From contig CAMDLH010000050.1 of NCBI GenBank assembly GCA_945901405.1, forward strand, positions 1 to 36,309: 36,309 bases of DNA, given 5' to 3'. This DNA comes from Bordetella parapertussis. GTDB taxonomy: Bacteria > Pseudomonadota > Gammaproteobacteria > Burkholderiales > SG8-41. Below are positions 1 to 13,758 of this stretch, in pieces. The position numbers were made by a program, and so were the translations under genes. Each line of letters begins with the position of its first letter. Positions within the stretch are counted from its first letter, which is position 1. Under the pieces are notes generated by a model. The model worked only from the letters and a program-made list of their open reading frames with translations, ran no database searches and was not told where the DNA came from.

Positions 1-330
1 GCCAAGCTTTTCGGCACGCTTGGCGAGGTGATGCATGACGCGCTGGCGGTAACGTTCCTCGTAGTACTCCTGCCCCTTGTCGGTGTATTCCTCGCCCTTG
101 GTGAGCATTGTATAGATCAGCCGCGCAAGCTTGTGGGCCGCGGCGGTGATCGCCTTGGGTTTATCCATGCGTGAACACATTCGTCTGAAGTAGGCTCCCA
201 ATGCCGACTGACTGGGACGTAGCGCCGCGGCGGCTAATCGCAGGGCCTGGGCTGCATGGTTGGCACATCGCTTGGTCTTGCCGCTCATTACCTTGCCCCC
301 GGTGATCTTCGTGCCCGGGCACAAGCCTAT
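1..330 (-). mobile_element. IS110-family transposase, C-terminal fragment (partial, truncated at both ends)
   Basis: Read on the minus strand, the frame from about 330 down to 1 is open and encodes GLCPGTKITGGKV, then KTKRCANHAAQALRLAA, SALGAYFRRM, PKAITAAAHKLARLIY and a Tyr/Glu/Arg-rich tail. This is the conserved C-terminal (transposase_20) domain of IS110/IS116/IS902 serine-type DEDD recombinases. The usual N-terminal DEDD catalytic half should lie at higher coordinates but is missing, because a Bug-family receptor sequence starts there on the other strand. The frame stays open to an ATG at 358-360, but residues upstream of about 330 do not look like transposase. The true C-terminus lies off the left edge. 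The fragment cannot be an active transposase as seen. A perfect palindrome, GTGCCCGGGCAC at 311-322, lies next to the junction. Confidence 0.8.
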
Positions 331-1041
331 ACGCTCATGCTGACGTCGAGCACCACGCATGGCGTGGCGCCGGTGCTCTACAAGAAGCTGCCGTACAACG
401 CGATGACGGGCTTCACTCATATCGCGGGTGTGACGATGATGCCGGCCATGTTCGCGATCAATGCCGACGTGCCCGCCAAGACCGTAAAGGAGTTCGTGGC
501 GCTGGCCAAGAACAATCCCGGCAAATACATGTTCAGCTCATCCGGCAATGGCAGCGTGCCGCAGCTCTTCGGCGAGCAGTTGAAGATCATGAGCGGCGCG
601 CCGATTTCGCATGTGCCGTACAAAGGCAGCGGCCCCGCCGTCGTGGATCTGGCGGCGGGCCAAGTGCATATGATGGTAGACGGCCTGCCCTCGCTGATCA
701 GCCAGATCAAAGCGGGCCGCCTGCGCCCAATCGCCGCGATGGACGGCAAGCGCTTTACCTTATTCCCAAATGTGCCTACGATCGCCGAGGCAGGCTTCCC
801 GGGCATGGAGGGCGGCGTGTGGTACGGCTTGTCCGGCCCGGCGGGTATTCTGCAGCCGATCGTCGAGCAACTTGCGAAAGTCACTGCACGCGTCGTAATG
901 AGCACCGATGTACAGGAGCGCCTGGCGACCGTCGGCGGCTATCCGATGCCGCTCGGACCGAAGGAGTACGAGGCGTTCATCTTGAAGGAAAACAAGAAGT
1001 GGGGTGATATCGTGCGCGCATCCGGGGCTTCGCCGGACTAG
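325..1041 (+). pseudogene. Bug/TctC-family tricarboxylate transporter receptor, N-terminally truncated
   Basis: From about 325 the plus strand encodes YTLMLTSSTTHGVAPVLYKK and continues through VPAKTVKEFVALAK, ISHVPYKGSGPAVVDLAAGQ, FPNVPTIAEAGFPG and a normal C-terminus ending at the TAG at 1039-1041. These are the central and C-terminal blocks of the Bug extracytoplasmic solute receptors of tripartite tricarboxylate transporters. Intact members are about 320 aa; here about the first 90-100 residues are gone, including the signal peptide, the PGG phosphate/carboxylate-binding loop and the Asp of the DGYTL block. The open frame extends back to an ATG at 256, but those codons are antisense IS110 sequence. 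Without a signal peptide the product could not reach the periplasm, so I call it a pseudogene. Confidence 0.8.
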
Positions 1042-1192
1042 CGTGACGCAACGGCAGCGGGCGCCGGATTTCCGCCAGAGCCGTGGCGGGCTGCCCGCCA
1101 GTTGTGATGACAACAAGGATGGCAGCTTGGGCGCGCTTCATTGCCTCGATCTAGTGCATTTTAGGAGAGGGTTGATTGCTGCGCGGGCTAGT

Positions 1193-1212
1193 GCCGACGG
1201 TCGGCTATTTTT
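1193..1212 (+). terminator. Possible rho-independent terminator downstream of the truncated Bug gene
   Basis: GCCGA-CGG-TCGGC forms a 5-bp stem with a 3-nt loop and is followed by TATTTTTTAT. The T-run is on the plus strand, so it would serve the Bug remnant ending at 1041 rather than the minus-strand uvrA ending at 1219. The stem is short. The rest of 1042-1218 shows no gene. Confidence 0.4.
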
Positions 1213-1218
1213 TATACT

Positions 1219-6855
<5,637 letters not shown>

Positions 6856-6967
6856 GATGGTTTGGGAAAGCGCAGCGGTATTGTACCCGCCGCCACCGCG
6901 TGAGCCGCGATGATCTGCGCGGCGGCCAAGCGGGTAGAATGATTGCGTCAGATTACAAGGGAAGATC

Positions 6968-7927
6968 ATGAAACTGGCTGATCTCGCATTCGCCGTTCTG
7001 CTGGCTGGCTGCGCCGGCTTCGCTTGCGCGCAGGTCTACCCCGCCAAGCCAGTGCGCGTGATTGTCCCCTATCCGCCGGGCGGCGGCACCGATCTGGTAG
7101 CGCGCCTTGTCAGTCAAAAGCTGACCGAAAGCCTCGGACGCACCTTTGTCGTGGACAACCGCGCCGGCGCCAATGGCCTGCTCGGCACCGAGGCGATTGC
7201 GCGGGCCGCGCCCGATGGTTATACCCTGGGCATGGCGACACCAGGGCCAATCACCGCGGGCAGAAGCCTGTATCCCAATCTCGCCTACGACCCGGAACGC
7301 GATCTCGCGCCGGTGATACTCGCCAACGCCAGCCCCAATGTGCTCGCGGTGCATCCTTCGGTGCCGGCGCGTAGCGCGAAAGAGTTGATCGCGCTGGCGA
7401 AGGCGCGCCCGATACGCGCGGGGGTGAGCACCATCGCGTCGATCCAGCATTTGCTTGCCGAGATGATGAATCGCGAAACCGGCGTGAAGATGGACATCAT
7501 TGCCTACAAGGGCGGCGCGCAAGTCGCCACCGATGTCGTCGGCGGACAAATTGAATCGCTGTGGAGCGTGCTGCCGGTGGTGCTGCCGTTTATTCAGTCA
7601 GGAAGGCTGCGCGCGCTCGCGGTCGCGAGTGAAAAACGCACCGCACTGTTACCCGCCGTGCCGACCACGGGCGAATCTGGGTTGCCCGCTGTCGTGGCAA
7701 CCGCATGGAACGGCGTCGTGGCGCCCGCCGGTACGCCGCGCAACATCATCGATCTGCTCAATGCCGAAATCGGGCGCAGCCTGGTTGCACCGGATATCAA
7801 GGAGCGCTTTACCGCGTCGGGCCTGGAGGCTGTCGGCGGCACGCCCGATGCATTCGCCGCGTTCATGCGCGCCGAAACCGCGAAATGGGCCAAGGTGATC
7901 AAGGCCGCGAATATCAAGGTGGAATAA
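6968..7927 (+). CDS. Bug-family periplasmic solute receptor (TTT system)
   Basis: This 319-aa protein has the standard Bug layout: an N-terminal export signal, YPAKPVRVIVPYPPGGGTD (ligand-binding beta1-alphaA loop), FVVDNRAGANGLLGTEAIA, DGYTLGM, VHPSVPARSAKELIALAKA, a PTTGESGLP block and a C-terminal FMRAETAKWAKVIKAANIKVE helix. Bug/TctC proteins capture carboxylates and related small molecules in the periplasm for TctAB permeases; no permease is in this window. The ATG at 6968 has AAGGGA just upstream. The signal contains L-A-G-C at residues 12-15, a possible lipobox, but ACA|Q at residues 19-22 is also a plausible signal peptidase I site, which is usual for the family. TAGAAT at 6935-6940 in the 112-bp divergent spacer to uvrA is a candidate -10 element. 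The ligand cannot be deduced. Confidence 0.9.
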   Translation: MKLADLAFAVLLAGCAGFACAQVYPAKPVRVIVPYPPGGGTDLVARLVSQKLTESLGRTFVVDNRAGANGLLGTEAIARAAPDGYTLGMATPGPITAGRSLYPNLAYDPERDLAPVILANASPNVLAVHPSVPARSAKELIALAKARPIRAGVSTIASIQHLLAEMMNRETGVKMDIIAYKGGAQVATDVVGGQIESLWSVLPVVLPFIQSGRLRALAVASEKRTALLPAVPTTGESGLPAVVATAWNGVVAPAGTPRNIIDLLNAEIGRSLVAPDIKERFTASGLEAVGGTPDAFAAFMRAETAKWAKVIKAANIKVE

Positions 7928-7952
7928 CACCGGGCGTGTCAGGTACATCCAT

Positions 7953-7975
7953 CCGCGCGGCACCGCACCGCGCGG
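7953..7975 (+). terminator. GC-rich hairpin after the Bug gene, possible terminator
   Basis: CCGCGCGG (7953-7960) and CCGCGCGG (7968-7975) pair across the 7-nt loop CACCGCA. Only CTTATT follows, so intrinsic termination would be weak. It lies 25 bp after the Bug stop and upstream of the SDR gene. Confidence 0.4.
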
Positions 7976-8059
7976 CTTATTCGAGCTACACTACGAATGT
8001 GCCCGGAGCGGCCTGCGACACGTTGGGAGTACGGCGACAACAATGAAAGGATACGGAAC

Positions 8060-8851
8060 ATGAATCTTGATCTGAAGGGTAAATCAGTGCTGGTCACCGG
8101 CGGCAACCGCGGCATCGGCCTCGCGATCGCGCTGGCTTTTGCCGAGGAAGGCGCGAACGTCGTTGTCTGTGGCCGCGACAAGGCGGCGCTCGCGCAAGCG
8201 GAAGCGAAACTCACGGCAAAGGGCGTGAAGGCGAAGGCAGTCGCGGTAGATCTGTTCACCGCAGAGGGGTGTATAGCCTCGGTGCAGGCGGCGGTCGATG
8301 CCTTTGGCGGGCTCGACGTGCTGGTCAACAATGCCTCGACCGCGATCAGCGGCAACATCGAGACACTCGACGACGAGGGGCTGATGGAACGGCTCAACGG
8401 CAAGACGCTGGCCTACATGCGCTGCTGCCGTGCCGCACTGCCGCATCTACGCAAGTCGCCGCGCGGCCGCGTTATCTGCATCGGCGGCTCCGCCGCGCGC
8501 CACGCCGGCGCCAATGCGCTGCCCAGCGCGCTGGGCAATTCGGCGCTGATCGCCTTCGTCAAGCAGTTCAGCACGACAGTGGCATCCCAGGGCATTACCG
8601 CAAACATCGTGCATCCGCCCTTCACCAAGACCGACCGCTTTCCGGCGCGCCGCGCCGCGCGGGCGAAGCAACTTGGCGTGAGCGAGGCCGAGGCCGAGGC
8701 GAGCTTCGCCAAGCAGTTCCCGATTGGCCGCCTCGTCGAGCCGTCGGACATTGCGCCAATGGTGCTCTTCCTCGCCTCGTCACAGGCATCGGCAATCACG
8801 GGCCAGAGCATAGCCATCGACGGCGGCTCGACGCCGGGCACGTATTATTAG
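8060..8851 (+). CDS. SDR-fold protein with degenerate catalytic Tyr/Lys
   Basis: This 263-aa Rossmann protein has the classical SDR cofactor loop (VTGGNRGIGLAIA, residues 12-24), LVNNAST (NNAG equivalent) and the C-terminal ITGQSIAIDGGS. Ser144 (ICIGGS) matches the catalytic serine position, but the YxxxK motif reads S156-A-L-G-N160, so both Tyr and Lys are absent. PG..T is replaced by HPPFTKTDR. Either the protein uses another mechanism or it is a non-catalytic binding protein. I chose the ATG at 8060 because GAAAGG precedes it by about 9 nt and MNLDLKGKSVLVTGG is the family start; the earlier in-frame ATG at 7997 adds a non-homologous tail. The stop overlaps the convergent hyuB stop by 4 nt. 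It follows the Bug gene on the same strand and may use or modify what that receptor imports; this is inference. Confidence 0.85.
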   Translation: MNLDLKGKSVLVTGGNRGIGLAIALAFAEEGANVVVCGRDKAALAQAEAKLTAKGVKAKAVAVDLFTAEGCIASVQAAVDAFGGLDVLVNNASTAISGNIETLDDEGLMERLNGKTLAYMRCCRAALPHLRKSPRGRVICIGGSAARHAGANALPSALGNSALIAFVKQFSTTVASQGITANIVHPPFTKTDRFPARRAARAKQLGVSEAEAEASFAKQFPIGRLVEPSDIAPMVLFLASSQASAITGQSIAIDGGSTPGTYY

Positions 8852-10518
8852 CGCTCCTCATCGAGCCCGTAAGCTCCACGCGCGGCGTCGGTTGATATTC
8901 TTCCTTCAAACAGATCGCGCTTGACCGCGGCGCGCTCGCGTTGGCGCGGGTCGCCGTAGCCGCCGCCGCCGGGCGTCATCACGCGCAGCAAGTCGCCGTT
9001 GGCGAGCGGCGTGCCGGAAGTGGTCAGCCCCAGCCGCGTCTCGTCCGCCATTCCGGGGTTGCGTATGAACGTGCCGAAGCCGCCGGGTTGCCCGCCCGCC
9101 ATGCCGGGCGCCGGGAATTTCTGCCGCGCGCTGCGCAACGACACGCTGGCGTTGTCTGCAAGCACACGCATGTCGCGCACGATGCCCAGGCCGCCGCGGT
9201 ACTTGCCCGCGCCGCCTGAATCGGTGACCAGCTCGTAGCGCTCAATGCGCACCGGAAATTCGACCTCCATCGCCTCTATCGGCAGGTTCGAGGTGTTGGT
9301 CATGTTGATCATCACCACGTCCATGCCGTCCGCGCTGCAACGCGCACCCTGTCCACCGGCGAGATTTTCATAGTTGATGAAAAACTTGCCATTGGCCGGA
9401 TCGCTGCCCGCGCTGATGCAGCCCTGTCCGGGGCCGCCCGCCGCCACGCTGCGCGTGGGCGCGGCCTGGCCCAGCGCGTTGTTCAATGCCTCGGCGAGAA
9501 TCATCGACGTCATGTTGCGCGAACTCACCGCGGCGGGTGCAACCGGGTTCACCACCAGGCCCTCGCGTGCGATCACCGACACCGTGCGGTACAAACCTTC
9601 GTTGGTGGGCACGAATGGATCCACCACCGACTTCAGGCAAAAATAGGCAGTGGCGTAGGAGTGCGTCAGCGGCACATTCTTACCGCTGCCCAGTTGCGGC
9701 GAACAATCCGACAGATCCAGCGTGAGATGGCCATCCTTGACGGTGAGCTTGACCGCGAGCTTTACCGGCGTGTCGGTCAAGCCGTCTTCGTCGAGCCAAT
9801 CCACCGCGGAATAGGTGCCCTCACGCAACTCGCTGCGGATACGGCTGCGCACGCGCCGCTCGGTGGCGTCGAGCATTTCATCGATGCGCAGCAGCATGGT
9901 CTCAAAGCCGTGTTTGGCGAACAACTCGCGCACGCGTGCGCTGCCGCGTGCGCAGGAAGCCATCTGCGCCAGCAAGTCGCCTTCGCTGTAATGCGGCATG
10001 CGCGAATTGAGCAGGAACAGCTCCAGCATGTCGGCGCGCACACGGCCTGCGGCATAGATTTGCACCGGCGGCACGCGCAGGCCTTCCTGGAAGATGCTGA
10101 TCGAATCACCGGCCTCGCTGCCGGGCACGCGGCCGCCGACATCCGAGTGGTGTGCCACCGCCACCGAAAATGCCACCACGCGGCCGCCGTCGAACACCGG
10201 CGTGGCCACCGTGCAATCGTTCAGATGCGTGACGCCGACGATGTATGGATCGTTCGCCAAAAACGCGTCGCCTTCGCGCAGTGTTTCCAGCGGGTAACGT
10301 TTGAGTATGGCCGGGACCAGCCGCAGCGTGGAACCCAGATGCGCCGGCGCGTTGGTCATCAGCGACAACGCGCGGCCTCCGGCGTCGCAGATCGCAGTGG
10401 AACAATCGGCGCGCTCCTTGATGTTGGGTGAAAACGCGGTGCGCACGAGGCTCGCCGCCATCTCCAGCGTGGCGGCCTCGAAGGCGGCGGCTATGACTTC
10501 CAGTTGCGCGTGTGCCAT
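8848..10518 (-). CDS. hyuB: Hydantoinase B / 5-oxoprolinase beta-type subunit
   Basis: This 556-aa protein of the HyuB family pairs with HyuA in ATP-dependent hydantoinases, N-methylhydantoinases, oxoprolinases and related acetone/acetophenone carboxylases. Visible family blocks are SLVRTAFSPNIKERADCSTA, FLANDPYIVGVTHLND, AHHSDVGGRVPGS, EGLRVPPVQIY, SRNMTS, PGQGCISAGSDP and the glycine-rich end MTPGGGGYGDP. Length is normal for the family. The ATG at 10518 lies 3 nt after the hyuA stop (10522-10524), so the two are almost certainly co-transcribed. The substrate is not determined by these motifs; hydantoin, oxoproline or carboxylase chemistry all remain possible. The upstream Bug gene suggests an imported carboxylate or amide. 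Confidence 0.9.
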   Translation of the reverse strand: MAHAQLEVIAAAFEAATLEMAASLVRTAFSPNIKERADCSTAICDAGGRALSLMTNAPAHLGSTLRLVPAILKRYPLETLREGDAFLANDPYIVGVTHLNDCTVATPVFDGGRVVAFSVAVAHHSDVGGRVPGSEAGDSISIFQEGLRVPPVQIYAAGRVRADMLELFLLNSRMPHYSEGDLLAQMASCARGSARVRELFAKHGFETMLLRIDEMLDATERRVRSRIRSELREGTYSAVDWLDEDGLTDTPVKLAVKLTVKDGHLTLDLSDCSPQLGSGKNVPLTHSYATAYFCLKSVVDPFVPTNEGLYRTVSVIAREGLVVNPVAPAAVSSRNMTSMILAEALNNALGQAAPTRSVAAGGPGQGCISAGSDPANGKFFINYENLAGGQGARCSADGMDVVMINMTNTSNLPIEAMEVEFPVRIERYELVTDSGGAGKYRGGLGIVRDMRVLADNASVSLRSARQKFPAPGMAGGQPGGFGTFIRNPGMADETRLGLTTSGTPLANGDLLRVMTPGGGGYGDPRQRERAAVKRDLFEGRISTDAARGAYGLDEER

Positions 10519-10521
10519 GCT

Positions 10522-12585
10522 CTAAATCCGGTGTAACAACAGGTTCATGAAATCATCCACGCTGGCGCGAAAATCCGGCGGCACCACCGTGGTGGCATCC
10601 ATCTGTTCCACGATGATCGGCCCCGGCAGCATGTCGCCTGGACGCAGCGTGCCGCGTTCGTACACCGGGCAATCGACGAAGCCATCTGCGTCATTGAAAT
10701 AAACCTTGCGCGACGCAAAAGGCGTTGCTGCACCGGCGCGCGGCGTGATGCTGAATCCGGAAAATTCATGGCGCGCAACCGCCAGCCGCGCCTTGACACG
10801 GAAGGTCACCAGTTCGAGCAGCTTCTCGGGTGAGTCGTAGCCATATAGGGCACGGTGCGCCGCATGAAAATTGCTTTTCACCGTGGCGAGCGCTTGTGCG
10901 TCAAAGCGGCCCGCCGGCGCGTCCACCGTCAGCTCGTGATTTTGTCCGAGGTAACGCACGTCGGCCGAGCGCAGCAGCGTCAGTTCTGCGCCGTTGCTTA
11001 ACTGCCGAACGAACGCCGCACGCGCGCGCGCTTCAAGTGCGCCGTAGACCTCATCCACCGAGGTGCAACTTTCGTCAGAGTTTTCCTTGACGATGCGCGT
11101 GCGGCTGAAATCCATTTGCAGGTCATTGACCAGCACACCCATCGCGCACAGCACGCCGGGGCCGGGCGGCACCAGCACACCGGCGATGTCGAGATGGCGC
11201 GCCACCGCGGCGGCATGCACGGGGCCTGCGCCGCCAAACGCGACCAGCATGAATTCGCCGGGATCGAGTCCGCGTTCCACCGAGACAAAACGTACCGCGT
11301 GCGCCATGTTGGCGTCCGCCACGGCGACTATCGATGCCGCCGCCTCCACCGTGCTCATTTTCCTTGGGCCGGCGATATCGGCATCAATGACCGCCGCCGA
11401 ACGGCTGGCATCGATCTTGAGCGCGCCGCCCAGCAGATATTGCGGATTCAAACGCCCCAGCACCACGTTGGCGTCGGTGACCGTAGGGCGCGCGCCACCT
11501 TGCGCATAACAGGCCGGCCCCGGACGCGCGCCGGCGCTGTGCGGCCCCACGCGCAACATACCGCCGGCGTCGAGCGCGGCGATGCTGCTGCCGCCAGCGC
11601 CCACGGTATGCACATCAAGCGCGGCGGCCTTGAGCGGGTAGCCATTGATCAGCCGCGTGTGGCTTAACTGGGGCTGGCTGTTTTGCACCAGGCATACGTC
11701 GGTGCTGGTGCCGCCCATGTCAAAGGTGATGATATTGCCGTAACCGGCGCGCGTGGCCACGTACACCGCGCCGCTGACACCGCCGCTGGGGCCTGAAAAC
11801 AACGTGTCGATCGGGCGCTCTATGGCCTGCGCCGGGGTCATGATGCCGCCGCCGGAATTCATGATGAACGGCGGGTTGGGCACGCCGATGCGCGCGACCT
11901 CGGCCTCGAAGCGGCGGAAATAATCACGCGTCGCGGGCATCAGGTAGGCGTTGATCACCGTCGAACTCAAACGTTCGTACTCACGAAACTCCGGCAACAC
12001 ATCCGACGACACCGAGACATGACCCTGCGGCCAGCGCTGCATTAAAACGGCAGCCGTTTCTTTCTCGTGCGCGGCGTTGGCATACGAATTGAGCATGCAG
12101 ATCGCCACCGATTCGACGCCCGCCTTGAGTAGCAGGTCAATCGCGGTGTTCAGGCTGGCGTGATCGAGCGCTGTCAGCACCGAACCGTCGGCCGCCATGC
12201 GTTCGATGACTTCCACGCGCAACTGCCGCGGCGCCAGCGGCTCGGGTTTGGAGACAAACGGGTCGAAGGTGTGCGGGCGTTTCTGCCGCGCGATTTCCAG
12301 CAGATCGCGAAAACCCGCCGTGGTGATCAACCCGGTCAGCGCGCCCTTGCGTTCGAGCAGCGCATTGGTCATCACCGTGGTGCCCAGCCCCACGAACACC
12401 ACCTGCGCGCCCCGTGCACCGGCTTTGTCGAGAATTTCACGTATGCCGGTGAGCGGCGCCATGTGCGGCGTGCCCGGCGTGGACAGCAGTTTATGACGCG
12501 TGGTGGCGCCGCTGTCCTCGTCGAGCAAATACAGATCGGTAAACGTGCCGCCGACGTCGATGCCTATGCGATAGCGTGCTGACAA
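10522..12585 (-). CDS. hyuA: Hydantoinase A / 5-oxoprolinase alpha-type ATPase subunit
   Basis: This 687-aa HyuA-family protein has an actin/ASKHA-type ATP-binding fold. RIGIDVGGTFTDLYLLDE at the N-terminus is phosphate loop 1; LGTTVMTNALLERKG, FIMNSGGGIMT, LFSGPSGGVSGA, FDMGGTSTDVCLV and VGAGGSSIA follow. Translation most likely starts at TTG (12583-12585, LSARYRIGIDVGG), since GGAG lies 7 nt upstream at 12593-12596. The open frame runs 44 codons further up and overlaps the Bug gene, but those residues are low-complexity Arg/Ser sequence without homology. With this start the gap to the Bug stop is 28 nt. It forms an operon with hyuB. ATP is used to activate the ring amide or carbonyl; the particular substrate is unknown. 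Confidence 0.9.
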   Translation of the reverse strand: MSARYRIGIDVGGTFTDLYLLDEDSGATTRHKLLSTPGTPHMAPLTGIREILDKAGARGAQVVFVGLGTTVMTNALLERKGALTGLITTAGFRDLLEIARQKRPHTFDPFVSKPEPLAPRQLRVEVIERMAADGSVLTALDHASLNTAIDLLLKAGVESVAICMLNSYANAAHEKETAAVLMQRWPQGHVSVSSDVLPEFREYERLSSTVINAYLMPATRDYFRRFEAEVARIGVPNPPFIMNSGGGIMTPAQAIERPIDTLFSGPSGGVSGAVYVATRAGYGNIITFDMGGTSTDVCLVQNSQPQLSHTRLINGYPLKAAALDVHTVGAGGSSIAALDAGGMLRVGPHSAGARPGPACYAQGGARPTVTDANVVLGRLNPQYLLGGALKIDASRSAAVIDADIAGPRKMSTVEAAASIVAVADANMAHAVRFVSVERGLDPGEFMLVAFGGAGPVHAAAVARHLDIAGVLVPPGPGVLCAMGVLVNDLQMDFSRTRIVKENSDESCTSVDEVYGALEARARAAFVRQLSNGAELTLLRSADVRYLGQNHELTVDAPAGRFDAQALATVKSNFHAAHRALYGYDSPEKLLELVTFRVKARLAVARHEFSGFSITPRAGAATPFASRKVYFNDADGFVDCPVYERGTLRPGDMLPGPIIVEQMDATTVVPPDFRASVDDFMNLLLHRI

Positions 12586-12613
12586 ATCAATTCTCCGGCA
12601 GTGGCGCGGCGGG

Positions 12614-13582
12614 TTACGGCTCGATACGGATGTTCGCCGTTTTGATGATTTTCGCGTAGAGCGCGGTTTCCCGTCTGACCCAGTCAAGGAACTCCTGCGG
12701 CGTGCTGGTGACGGCATCCGCGCCTTGCAGCGCGACCATCTCCTTGATGTCCGGCTGACTCATGATGCGGGTGATTTCCGCCAGCAGTTTGTTGACCACG
12801 GGTTGCGGTATTCCAGCCGGGCCGACCACGCCCCACCACGAGATCGACTGGTAATCGAGTCCGGATTCGATGACCGTCGGCACTTTCGGCAGCGCGGCGA
12901 AGCGCTTCGTTCCCGTCGTCGCCAGCGCACGGGTTCTCCCCGCCTGCACTTTGGGCAGCGCGGAGGGCATGCTATCGACCATGTATGAAACCTGGCCGCC
13001 GACGAGATCGATCTGCGCCTGCGAACTGCCCTTGTAGGGAATATGCAGCGTGTTGATGGCGGCCACGCTCTTGAAATATTCGCCCGCGAGGTGCGTGGTC
13101 GCGCCGATGCCGGCGGAAGCGAACGTCAGTTGCCCTGGCCGGCGCTTGGCCAGCGTGATCAACTCACCGACCGTGCTGGCAGGCACCGAAGGATGCGCAA
13201 CCACGATGTTGGGGCCGGAGGCAATGAGCGAGATAAAGGTGAAATCGCGAATCGCGTCGAAAGGGAGTTTTGAATACAGACCCGGCGCGATCGCGTGGGT
13301 GCTGGGCGCGATGCCGAGCGTGTACCCGTCGGGCGCGGCTTTTGCCATCGCATCGGTGCCGATATTGCCGCCCGCGCCTGGCCGGTTTTCAACGATGACC
13401 TGCTGGCCCCACGCTTCGCTGAGTTTTTTTGCCAGCAGCCGGCCCAGCAGATCGGTGCCGCCGCCGGGCGTATAGGCCACAAGAATGCGTATGGTGCGAG
13501 CCGGGTAATCCTGTGCGTGACATACGGCGGAACTTGCGATTGCCGCCGTGAGGAGCAACGAAACGCAAAATGAGACTTTCAC
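12614..13582 (-). CDS. Bug-family periplasmic solute receptor upstream of hyuAB
   Basis: This 322-aa receptor has the signal peptide VKVSFCVSLLLTAAIASSAVCHA followed by QDYPARTIRILVAYTPGGGTD, VIVENRPGAGGNIGTDAMA, DGYTLGIAP, VAHPSVPASTVGELITLAK, LHIPYKGSSQAQIDLVGGQ and a usual C-terminal helix. I chose the GTG at 13582: GGAG lies 7 nt upstream and a good signal peptide follows at once. The longer frame from 13657 puts 25 hydrophilic residues before the signal. Being first in an operon with hyuA and hyuB, it probably feeds them substrate; that functional link is inference from gene order. The 176-bp spacer to the divergent PPK2 gene should hold both promoters, and TAAAAT at 13722-13727 is a candidate -10 for the PPK2 side. 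Confidence 0.9.
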   Translation of the reverse strand: MKVSFCVSLLLTAAIASSAVCHAQDYPARTIRILVAYTPGGGTDLLGRLLAKKLSEAWGQQVIVENRPGAGGNIGTDAMAKAAPDGYTLGIAPSTHAIAPGLYSKLPFDAIRDFTFISLIASGPNIVVAHPSVPASTVGELITLAKRRPGQLTFASAGIGATTHLAGEYFKSVAAINTLHIPYKGSSQAQIDLVGGQVSYMVDSMPSALPKVQAGRTRALATTGTKRFAALPKVPTVIESGLDYQSISWWGVVGPAGIPQPVVNKLLAEITRIMSQPDIKEMVALQGADAVTSTPQEFLDWVRRETALYAKIIKTANIRIEP

Positions 13583-13758
13583 CGCATTTCTCCAATTTGC
13601 ATGAAGCGAACCTGGCTCGGCACGTGGATACTTGTTCTCTGCCGATGATTGTAGCACTCGATGGATACGTGCCTTGGCCGCGGCGTACGGAGTCCGCCCG
13701 CGACATCCGGCGGTGATTCCCCTAAAATAAGTCGTGCCTATTTCAAAGGAGCGTCATC

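Noticed and set aside
6856..6969. Longer uvrA start at 6969
   Set aside because: The added 38 residues are not UvrA-like and the frame would overlap the divergent Bug start; ATG at 6855 fits homology.
12586..12717. Longer hyuA N-terminus
   Set aside because: Arg/Ser-rich residues overlapping the Bug gene; TTG at 12585 with a good ribosome site precedes the conserved RIGIDVGG.
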